From Vigna angularis (taxonomy: Eukaryota; Streptophyta; Magnoliopsida; Fabales; Fabaceae): a stretch of DNA of 64,000 nt. The notes below the pieces were generated by a model, which worked only from the letters and a program-made list of their open reading frames with translations, made no database searches and was not told the DNA's origin. The stretch is from positions 4,849,001 to 4,913,000 of the forward strand of contig NC_068972.1 in NCBI RefSeq assembly GCF_016808095.1. Reading direction: 5' to 3'. This document shows positions 54,740-64,000 of the stretch, in pieces. A program made the translations under genes and the position numbers. Position 1 is the stretch's first letter, and each line of letters starts with the position of its first letter.

Positions 54740-55180
54740 ACAACATTGGGCCAATTCGTTCCTGTCTGCAGACTCTAAGCCAGCCCAACCAAAATCTATT
54801 CTGCCAGCTTCTTCTTGCACCTCCTATGAATTTTGTATTTCAAAATTATATAATCTAGAATGTAAATTTTATATTTTTGAATGTATTATCTGAAATTCAT
54901 TTATATTTTATATCACTAAATATATAATTCAGAATGTAATTTACTATATTTTAAAATATATAATCTAAAAATGAAATAAATAATATTTTATATTGTACAA
55001 TTTAAAATATAAATATATTTCAAATTATATAATTTATAATGTATTTTATTTTATATTTTGAAATGCATAATTTGAAATATAAAAAAAAAAATTATACATG
55101 TTGAAATACAAAAAGTATGGGAGTGCAGTCGGAATTATGAAGATGCACGAAGAAATTATTCTGATAAATTAGACCTGAAG
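54740..55180. mobile_element. Probable MITE remnant
   Basis: The left side has AGCTTCTTCTTGCACCTCC and TTTTGTATTTCAAAA. The right side on the other strand has AATTTCTTCGTGCATCTTC and TTTTTGTATTTCAACA, so arms are weakly inverted. The core is made of AATTATATAATCTAGAATG-like repeats. Ends and target duplication were not resolved. Confidence 0.4.
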
Positions 55181-56200
55181 TATGAGATGAGGCCATATTT
55201 AATTTTAGAGAAGCACATAATGTTAGTTGAGAGTTATATGATTTATTTAATAAGAGAAATATTATTTTTATATATGAATACAAGTTATTTTGATAATTCT
55301 ATTGTGACTTTAAGTCTGTTAGAAAAATATTATTAAAATTATTTAAAATAAGTGATAACAAGAATATTATTAGTGAAGAAAAGGTGAAAAAAGCAATATA
55401 GAAATGGAACAGAGGAGTGACAGTAGAGAAGGACAGAGAGAGGGCAGAGTTTTGTGGACAATGATGCAGAATCTCGGGCTAAACTACAAAGAGGAGATTA
55501 GGAAGATGTGAAAGATGAAAACGTCCCATTTTGCTAACATCATCTTACTTCGAGTAACAGAAACCTTGATACCTAAACGACACTTGCTAACGGACAACTA
55601 ACTCCAATCCCCAATATACCACACTTCCACTTCTCCCAATACCTACCAACAACCTCTTTCTCTTTTTAAATTCTTTTACTTTTTTATTACTACCATTCTT
55701 TTCTTAATCTTCTTCCCATATTATAAATCACACTCATTTCATTTTATGCCTCAAAACACACAAGATATTTTCTAAAACCACTTATTTAATATTGTAAATT
55801 ATCTTCTAACAATAATTGTAACACGACTTTGCTATAAAAACAATAGTTTAACATTCTTCAAATATTACAACAAAATCATTTTTCATATTTAATTTATGTA
55901 TTTTATTTTAAAATTTATATAATTATATTTTTTTATTTGTTGTATTATTTTTTAATATTAATCTTTTTATAACATTGTTTTTACTTTCATTCTCTTAGAT
56001 ATTTTGTGGGATAGATTTTTTTAGATAGTGAAAAAAAGGAAAAACATCACAGATGAAGGTGTTGTTGATAGATTAAAAGAATACAAAGGTACCCTATAGA
56101 GGTGCGTAGCATGTGAAAGTAACAAAAAGGTGTGATAACATAGGAACAGAGTTTTCTACTCTATCAATTATATAGAATTAAAGATAAGTTTAATACGAGA

Positions 56201-56204
<4 letters not shown>
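55181..56204. other. Intergenic DNA, no gene recognised
   Basis: Includes a less AT-rich stretch at 55400-55700 (GAGTGACAGTAGAGAAGGAC, CCAATACCTACCAACAACC) without an open frame or known RNA motif. Confidence 0.35.

Positions 56205-56248
<44 letters not shown>
56205..56248. repeat. (AT)n microsatellite
   Basis: About 44 bp of alternating AT. Confidence 0.95.
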
Positions 56249-56249
<1 letters not shown>

Positions 56250-56413
56250 CTTTTAATTTAATAATAAAATGAACATAGTCAAACTTGTGATATGGGATAA
56301 TCATTATAAGAGTTATTAGTCTTATTGTAATGATTGTTGCTAAAAAGGTTATTTTTAAGAAAATTTAATAATAATCAAACATAATAAACCAGTTTGAAAA
56401 AAAAATAAAAGTT

Positions 56414-56642
56414 TAAATATGTTTTTGGTTTGTTCACTAATTGGAATTGGTATGTTTTTAAAATCTTAGTTTAATTTAATTTTTAAAATTTTAACAAATT
56501 TTTTATTTGATGTTTCAAATGTATTTTTCAATTTATATTAAATTTGAAATGTGTTAAACGAGGTAAACGACTCAATATATGAAAATGTGTTAAACAGTGT
56601 AAAATTTAATTAAGTGAAAGTTAATGAACCAAAAACATATTT
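56414..56642. mobile_element. MITE with TTTAAATATGTTTTT termini (same type as 11.1 kb)
   Basis: The left end TTTAAATATGTTTTTGGTTT and, on the opposite strand, the right end TAAATATGTTTTTGGTTCAT form TIRs of about 25 bp around a ~230-bp AT-rich non-coding body. It shares its terminal motif with the 11117-11412 element. Confidence 0.75.
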
Positions 56643-58739
56643 AGAAAGTAAACTGGGTCAAAGGTTTAACTATAGGTTTAATAAAAAATAAAATATGAAA
56701 TACATAAAACTTAATTATTTGAACTGTTTGATTGTTTGGTCATTTCAATCCTTTGTTGGTCTAGCTCTTTAAAGTCATAATCATTAGGGATGTAAATGCA
56801 TAAATATTTTGATGTTTGAGTCAGTATTGATTCAAATGCATTCTGTTTTAAATGTTGTAATGAATATAACCTAACTACCTTATTGAAACTCTTAGTTATA
56901 CATTTTATAATGAGATATTATTTATCATTGATCTAATCATGATACAATTAAAAGAACAAAAACAAAGAAAAGAGAAAAAAAGAGGCAAATATGCAAAAGA
57001 AATTCACTATATTGTATTGCCTTTCATAAAAAGGTAATATATATACACAAAAGATGACCTAATGAGATAAGGAAAAAACAAAAAAATCCTATATAAATTA
57101 CAGTTGTCCAATATATTATTCTGTTATGCTATTTTTTGTTTTGTTTTTGCTTGTGCTCAGTTAGCCTAAGATAGATCTTGCTTGCTTCTATTAACAATCA
57201 CGTCTTAACACAATTATGGTTGACTTGTGTTAAACTACTTTGATTAGTAAATTATGCTAAACACTTGTGTATCAATCATCTTCATGACACGTCGATGAGT
57301 CTACTAGTTGGTTAAGTGCTTGTGGACGTTTTAAGATTATACTATATAAAAAGTTTTGTAATTTAATTACAAGATATATAATAAAAATACATAAAAGTGT
57401 ACTAATAAAAGAGCTTACGAAGATAACTTATGTTTTAGAATACTTTTCAATAATGACTTCAAAAATGTTTTGGTTGAATAGTGACTTTCTTTTAATTTGT
57501 CATTCTTTCTTATATCCACAAGTAATTTTTCAAAGTTTTTTTATAGAGATAATGTTGGATTCTTGCATTTTTATAACTATATAATTAAAAAAATCTCATG
57601 GAAAAAATCATTATGTTCTTAAGTTAACCATAATTGTTTTTGTTTACGAAAGATACTATAAGTTTTATCTTCATGTATAATTGATTTTTTGTAATAATTA
57701 TATTTTGCTTATATTTCGTAAAGCTTAATTTTTTTTTATCATAAGTTTGATATTATCCTTCATGTTTTTTTTATTTTAATAAATTTCTATATGATAAAAA
57801 ATGAACATACTTTAAAATTTATAATGATATATAATATCAACCTAAAGAAAAAATATATTTTCTATATTTTTTCCCATTTCTAAAAAACACACTTTATTTT
57901 TATTAATATTTATCATATACTAATAAAATAACATTTTGACATCAAAATACAAAATAATTGAAAATCACCAAACTTGAAAAAAAACAACACACATACACAC
58001 ACATAATATTTTTAACTTATTTCTTATTAAATCTTTTTAAACATTGAAAATTTTATATTTTTTAATTGAGTTATGCAGTTTAATTTTTTTATGTATTAAA
58101 AAATATAATATTTTATAATTAACACAAAATGATATTGAATAATAAAAGTAGATTATTAATTTACAGTAGTTTTATTATAATTTAAATTAATTACAAAATC
58201 GAACTTTTTTCTTGGTATTTCAATTTTATTGACGTAAATTTTATTTATTATTCAAGTACAATTTCTTGTTGCGAAAAATTAAATTATCATCATATTTTTT
58301 ATAATTTTACAAATTATTTTGCTACTGAAATCCTTTTTTTTCTAGAAACAAATTCTTAGCATCATTTTACTTTTAGTTTTATAGATTTATATATTTATTT
58401 TAATAAATTATTTGATTAAAATTTGTAATTTTTTATAAACTAATATGAATATAAATTTAGAAAAGATATTTAATTTAATATTTATAAATTAAGTGAGAAT
58501 AAAAAATTTGAAGAATGATTATAATAAATAAGATAATATAAATATATTATAATTATAGAAATATAAAAATTATCATTATAAAATATTATAATTATGGTAG
58601 TTTTTTACAAATTTAATTTTGAAAAATGTTTATTTATTTGGTTAAAATAATTTATGCAATACTTTTTATGTGTAATAAGTTAAGAAAATAAGATTAAATA
58701 ATAATATAATTGTAGGTGTTTAGGCTTTTGGGGTCCAGG
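56643..58739. other. AT-rich intergenic DNA
   Basis: No coding frame, RNA gene or complete element seen. 57820-58680 is almost pure A/T. Confidence 0.4.
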
Positions 58740-58810
58740 TCAACTCTTTTTTCTTATCCAATTAATGCCAATCTAAGTACAGTTTTACTAGTGATGATTA
58801 TATTTAGGCT

Positions 58811-58960
58811 TAATATAATCCTTTTTAGCCTTAAAGCTCACTTAATACTGACCGATGATGAACTCATCTTACTCAACGACCAGTTAATATAATCCTTTTT
58901 AACTTTAAAGCTCACTTAATACTGACTGACGATGAGTTCATCTTACTCACCGACCAGTTA
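58811..58960. repeat. Two-copy tandem repeat, period 74 bp
   Basis: TAATATAATCCTTTTTA followed by AAAGCTCACTTAATACTGAC and ATCTTACTCA-CGACCAGTTA occurs twice head to tail with few changes. GACCGATGATGA-type words resemble LTR sequence, so this may be part of an old LTR fragment. Confidence 0.8.
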
Positions 58961-59400
58961 TTCCATCTGATGGAACCGTCTGGTCTTAAACTGATCAAAT
59001 GGTTATAAGATACAATAAGTGTTAATATTTGAAAAAAAATTTAATGTAAAATTCAAAAGTAATTTATAACAAAAGAAAATCACAAACCTTCCTTATATAA
59101 AGATAAATTAAGAAAATTAAAAAAATAAAGTTTTAAATGTATAATATTTTTAAAAGTCTAATAACAAATTATTTTTTTTAAACATTCAAATTTTTGAAAA
59201 TTTAAACTTAATTAAACGTGGTTTAATTTCTTTTTAAAATTATTTTTTAAAAAATAAAATAGCGATGAAATCATTAAAAATCAAAACAGAGACTTATGTG
59301 TGGTGTGAGTGTAATAATGTGAATTTATATATGTTCAAATTAAAAAAAATGAGCAACCGATAATAATGATTAAAAAGAAATCAGGAATAAGAAAAATTTG

Positions 59401-59403
<3 letters not shown>

Positions 59404-59462
<59 letters not shown>
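59404..59462. repeat. (AT)n microsatellite
   Basis: About 58 bp of alternating AT. Confidence 0.95.
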
Positions 59463-59464
<2 letters not shown>

Positions 59465-60504
59465 TTTGAAAATCAGTGAAAAGGTTTAAAACAAAAAGAG
59501 TTGATGAATGAATTAAGTTAAAATACGTGGTTTGCACAAGAGTGTTGGTCCAGTTGTGAAAGGCAGAAAGCTTGAAATTCACGATCGACAACCCCACATA
59601 CAGCATCAGTTGTGCCTTTAGCTGTGAAGCAACAGCAGCAGCTAGGGTGTAGCTAGGTGGTAGCCCATCCCCCCTCAAGACCTGCATGCATTAAATGCTG
59701 CATTTTGCTTTCCTCCATCACTCAAACACTACTCATGTGCTGCACCTGGAAATGGAACCTGTGACCAACCTCACTCACTCCTACACTTCTCCTTCTAACC
59801 AAGTTTTGACTTCTCACTCACACCACCACCAAACCCCACACATATTCCCACCAACTCTCATCCTTCGTACAACACATATATACACTATTATTGCAAACCG
59901 CCAACAAAATACAAACTCACCGTACACTGTCATCAAAAACTTTTCAAACTCCTTCCTCCTTTTATTCATTATAAACAAACAAAGTCCAACCCAAGTTTCT
60001 ACACAAAATGATTCCCTTCGTAAACTCACAATATAAAATTCTACTAAATAGTAAAACAAATCACAAACCATCACCCTTGTCTTCGCATTTTCAACGCTTT
60101 CCCATTCATTCCATTACCACTACTGTTTCCGACCGACCTGCACCTCAGCGTTCGCCGTTTCGACCACGCTACCTTCTTCCCATGCTATTTCCAGAACGAC
60201 TCTCCAAAAATTAAGATATATGATGCACGCCGTTTCATACCCCGCCTCGCACGTCGTCGTTTTTTATTCTTTTAATTCTAACGCGGTTAGTAACACCAGG
60301 TGTAGATTGTTGACGCACGAGGGAACTTGAAAATTGAAATTGAGGATCAAAAATCGAATCAATGTCTACTTCATGGTGGTAATAATAGTAATTAATACAT
60401 TCAAATATACTAACACTATGTACTCAGGTGAAGGGAGAATTGCAGTGGTAAATTAGAGGGGTTGATTGCGGTGTAGTGCTATTTAGATTTTTCAAATTAA
60501 AATA
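59463..60504. other. Region downstream of the SEC14-like gene, no gene called
   Basis: Less AT-rich than the neighbourhood. 59700-60215 is rich in C on the plus strand and has frames of up to 113 codons that are Ser/Thr/His-rich without any recognisable domain. Part of it may be 3' UTR of the minus-strand gene or an unannotated transcript. Confidence 0.35.
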
Positions 60505-63500
60505 TTAGAAACGCTGAGAAACGGAAACGTGACGTCTTCTGATGTGAGGGGAAACAATGGAGATCAGGCCACCGAGTGGGGGCCGCATCTTCGACCTGTA
60601 AACCATTTCGTCGTACGGTCTTCTGTAGAACTTCACATAGGGCAAGAACGATTCTCGGCACCTCTCTCCCTTCACGGTCGCGTGGCTCTCTCGACGGAAA
60701 AACGTTGCCGGCGACTGCAGGAACGAGGTCCTCGGCGGGGCCGTCACTCGCTGCGGCAGCGGGGTGGAGGGGAAGAGGCCCTTCCTGGTAGCCGGGGGGC
60801 CGCGGGGGGTCCTCGCGACGGGCGAGGCGAACGAGAGCGAGCGCGCGTTTAGCGGCGAGATCAGCGCGGGAGAGGGACTCGTGGGTCCCACTTTCGATGC
60901 TGACGTGTCGGCCAGGCTCAGGTACCAGGGCTTCAAGGAGTCCAGGTGGTGAGAGACGGTGAATGAGAAGCGGGAAGAGGAGCACGAGCCTATCTTCGCC
61001 GTTGATTTAACGCTCGAGGCATCGAATCGGAGGGACGAGGCTCGCGGGTACGCCGCGAAGTCGTTGAAGTCGAACGATTCTTCGAAATCCAACGATGATA
61101 CCACCGTGGTCCACGATGATAGCTCCACGAACGGCCTAACACCCTGCAGTCCAGTGCACCCAACATGAGAACAACACACACGATAATTGCTATTCTGTAA
61201 TTAATTTATTGCAATTGATTTGAACTAAATTACATTGATAGGGTACAAAACTAGAAATAAGTGGCATACGTCTTTTTCAATCCTAGCAAAAACCACGTAT
61301 AGTGTTCCCTCGTACCCTATGAATCTAACGGAGAGAAGTAAAATAGGTTTGGGTTTTCAATTTCAATACGATATGACACGTAGCCGAGCAATATGGTGTT
61401 GTGCTGTATTGTTGCGTTTGAATTTATGATAATGAATAGTAACGGGAAATACGGTACTTTTTGTGCATGGGGTACATTTTTCATTTAGTTAAGGAGTGGG
61501 TTTGGATATGGTATGGCATGGGGTAGTGGGTGGACCACCAAAAAATCAGGGGAAATGGTCCATTAATTGGCGTTGGTCAAAGAAAGTAGAACATGCATGA
61601 TCTGAAGGTATGATGATGCCAGAAAGGGTGCATTACATACCCAACCAACACACATAAGAAGGAGACTAGACTAAAATGTGGTGGAACAGTGTTTGAGTTT
61701 AACTGGCACTTGGTAAACAGTACATGGTAGACTACCAAAACTAGATACGTAAGGATTTTGAATTGTGGTTACCTTCCACAAGTAAGCGAAAAGTGAGGGA
61801 GGGTCTATCACAAAGGCTTTGCATAGTCTTCCTGGGTAGTACTCCGCCACAATTTTCAGTGCTGGTAGCAATTGGTTCATGAAAGCAGATGCTGATCTGT
61901 AAAAGCCTGCAACAACCAAATAAACAACCCCTTGTTAATTACATGTTTCCCAGATGTGTTGAATCTTGAGATTAGCTCACGGTTTAGTTGCTTAAAAAAT
62001 GTGATCATAGTTTATTATAAAATTGTTGGGGGTGAGAAAAAAGGTAAAGGGGTACTGGCAAAAGCTAAAAAGGAGAATCATGGGTTGTTCCTCTGATGCC
62101 TTGTGCTACTGCAATAGCATAATTTAAGGAAGCATTAAAGATTGAAATGGACCAATTCGGGTAGAGAATGTCAATAATGACTCCAATTCCCAATAATACC
62201 CTTCCTAACATGGCTACATTGTTAGCCTAGAGTCTGAGACACCCCAGGGGCACTCCGGACACTTTCTGTGTGCCCCTCAGGCCCTGCCGGTGATCCCAAC
62301 AGAGTTCCATATCATCTCTGCCCTCTCATTTATTGTTCTGATCCCTCAATCTTTTCTGTTTACTTCTTTTGTTTGTTTATCAATAATTGCTTCAAAATGG
62401 CATTATGGAAATTTGGCTAATGCAACCATCCGCACTTACTTGCGTCAAAAAGCATCACAAATTGCTCTACGTTTTTTGGCATCGTCGAAATAGCCACCTC
62501 CATTGTAAATGCCAGCAAACGAGTAAACCTTCAGGGATTAAAAGAAAAAAATTAATAAATTAATAAATTACAATAGCATCACTTTATTTAGTTGCTTCTG
62601 CTATAATAATTAATACCACTGATGAAATTGTGAAAGCGTTAACAAACTCTTGTCTCGTGTCTGGTAACTTACATTTTCTGGGAATGCAACTTTTGATAGT
62701 CTTGCTTCAAACGAAAAATCTGTCACCACCCCAATTCAAATCACGAGTTTTATTTCAAGTTACCAAATTAAATAATACTATAAAAAATAAGGCAGAAACC
62801 CAAAGTCCGAAATGAAGAAAAGGTTAACGAAATTACCATGACAGGTCTGGATTCGTCGTCATGACCAGCCACATAGGCCAACCCATCAGCCAGTTCTGCT
62901 GAGAAATCATCCGCTATCAAGTGATCTGTTTTAAAATAATCCCATCAGTTAAAAACGGTATTTACATTCAAAGTTTCAACAAAAATAAATAAGAAAACCA
63001 AAAATTTAATAAAATACAAGTACTGCTAATAATATTTTTTTGTGTGTGTTTGGGGGTATACGGAGAAGGAAAGAAAAGGAGAGTGACCTAATGATTACTA
63101 GAGTGGGGTGCGTTTCACTTTAACGTTTGTTTGGTTCAATGGAAGGGAAAAGCAAGATTCTTTGGCGAGAGAAAACAAAAAGAGAAGTCGGCTTGTTTTC
63201 ACAACGGGCAAAAGCTTTTGCAAGAAAAAGGAATTAAGGAGATGAAGTGGGGAAGGAGAAAGAAGAAAGAAGAAAGAACTTGTGGAATATACCAGTGATT
63301 ACACTCTCTCTCCAGGCAAGACAGGCCTTGAGTTGCTTCGAAGCTTTTTTCACACTATCCCCTTTTGCTTTCAAGAACCGTTTCACACAAGCGTAGTTGC
63401 AAAACTTCTCCTACACAATAACAACAGCAAGAACAAAATAACTACAATTTAAGTCATCCTCAAATCACGTCAAGCAACAAAACCTATGAGTGAGTACTGA

Positions 63501-63622
63501 AAAAGTAGAGGGAAGAGAAAAACCTGCTTAACAGTGAGAGGGGTTTGTTTTCTGAGAAGCTCAAGAACAGCTTCGACTTTGGCTGTCTCCTTGTGATCTC
63601 CGAGCTCTGTTTTCTTCCCCAT
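60505..63622 (-). CDS. SEC14-like CRAL-TRIO lipid-transfer protein
   Basis: Complete seven-exon gene: 63622-63524, 63410-63293, 62925-62837, 62719-62673, 62528-62440, 61906-61773 and 61143-60505, all GT-AG, 404 aa. The start [12 protein letters not shown] is the first ATG of the frame. CRAL-TRIO N-terminal helices occupy about residues 20-85 ([20 protein letters not shown], then [13 protein letters not shown]). The lipid-binding CRAL-TRIO fold runs from about 88 to 215 ([50 protein letters not shown], then [10 protein letters not shown]). The C-terminal ~180 residues are Ser/Arg/Pro-rich, GC-rich in DNA and probably disordered. Family members bind phosphatidylinositol, phosphatidylcholine or other lipids and act in membrane traffic; the ligand here is unknown. 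Exon 4 is only 47 nt. Confidence 0.92.
62246..62277. repeat. GC-rich hairpin in SEC14-like intron 5
   Basis: AGGGGCAC at 62246-62253 pairs exactly with GTGCCCCT at 62270-62277 across a 16-base loop, in a GC-rich island inside an AT-rich intron. It is not similar to a microRNA precursor I know. Confidence 0.55.
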
Positions 63623-63840
63623 TTCGAGAAACACTAACTTAGAAACGTGAGGAGTTTGCAATAATTACCAAATCTCCAAGAAGGTAGCAAGCTAGAGAGT
63701 AGAGAACAGAACGACTATTATTCCAAACTTCTGCTTCACGCAACCATTAATATAAAGCAAAGGGCAGGGTTATTGTCGCTGATCTGAGAGAGAGAAACTT
63801 GAATTGAATGAATGTAATGTGAAGAAGGAAGTTGGAGGCT

Positions 63841-63850
63841 TTATTTATAG
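63841..63850 (-). promoter_or_regulatory. Probable TATA box of the SEC14-like gene
   Basis: CTATAAATAA on the minus strand lies about 220 bp before the ATG at 63622. A start near 63815 would give a ~190-nt leader. Motif and position only. Confidence 0.6.
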
Positions 63851-64000
63851 CTAAACGACGGAAAATAACGCCGTTACGCAGGATGGGGGGAAACATTAAA
63901 CACTTATACGAGAAAGGCTTTTTGAAAACGTCAACACTTGTGTTTGTTATTACCCTTGAGAGTCCACAGTGGTTTTTTGAGTCAATGTCCCAAAATGGGT

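Noticed and set aside
60529..61168. Plus-strand frames over the SEC14-like last exon
   Set aside because: Shadows of the GC-rich minus-strand exon, whose splice sites and domain continuity are clear.
62230..62300. miR398-like precursor
   Set aside because: The GGGGCAC arm superficially resembles a miR398 target or star sequence, but the 21-nt sequence does not match and the stem is only 8 bp.

Overview
This is plant nuclear DNA. It is AT-rich, its genes carry GT-AG introns, and it contains long (AT)n microsatellites and many small transposons. The gene set (a tandem cluster of secreted copper amine oxidases, an ACL5-type polyamine synthase, a SEC14-like protein) and the repeat families suggest a papilionoid legume, probably Phaseoleae. 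The species assignment is inference.

Layout. (1) Positions 1-1852, minus strand: the 5' six coding exons of an ACL5-type thermospermine synthase that runs off the left edge. (2) About 1.9-15.6 kb: gene-poor DNA with a probable LTR fragment, hAT-like and other MITEs, AT microsatellites and a ~2.1 kb element with very long terminal inverted repeats. (3) 15.7-19.9 kb, 30.4-35.2 kb and 37.9-40.8 kb, plus strand: three five-exon copper amine oxidase (CuAO) genes, all with the topaquinone tyrosine, the catalytic Asp and three copper His residues. (4) Between CuAO 1 and 2: an intact one-finger C2H2 gene with a C-terminal EAR motif (26.9-27.5 kb) and, upstream, a decayed copy of it inside an older direct duplication of about 1.5 kb. 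(5) 42.4-45.4 kb: a long-TIR element lying between two (AT)n tracts, with a Pack-MULE inserted in one arm (perfect 9-bp target duplication) that carries a leucine-rich-repeat receptor fragment. (6) 45.7-47.6 kb: a hAT-like MITE next to a Cassandra TRIM retrotransposon with three tandem LTRs, one of which has lost its 5S-rRNA-like segment. (7) 48.0-51.5 kb, minus strand: a fourth CuAO gene lacking intron 1, with exon 1 split by a tandem array of a second TRIM family (four full LTRs and part of a fifth). (8) 51.5-60.5 kb: gene-poor AT-rich DNA. (9) 60.5-63.6 kb, minus strand: a complete seven-exon SEC14/CRAL-TRIO gene.

Biology. Plant CuAOs oxidise putrescine and related amines in the apoplast, giving aminoaldehyde, ammonia and hydrogen peroxide; ACL5 makes thermospermine from spermidine. 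The window therefore holds both polyamine synthesis and polyamine oxidation genes, but they are about 14 kb apart and nothing in the sequence shows co-regulation. The most unusual content is transposon architecture: two independent TRIM families in tandem multi-LTR form, one with a variant LTR lacking its 5S module and one inside a coding exon whose reading frame is kept across the insertion.
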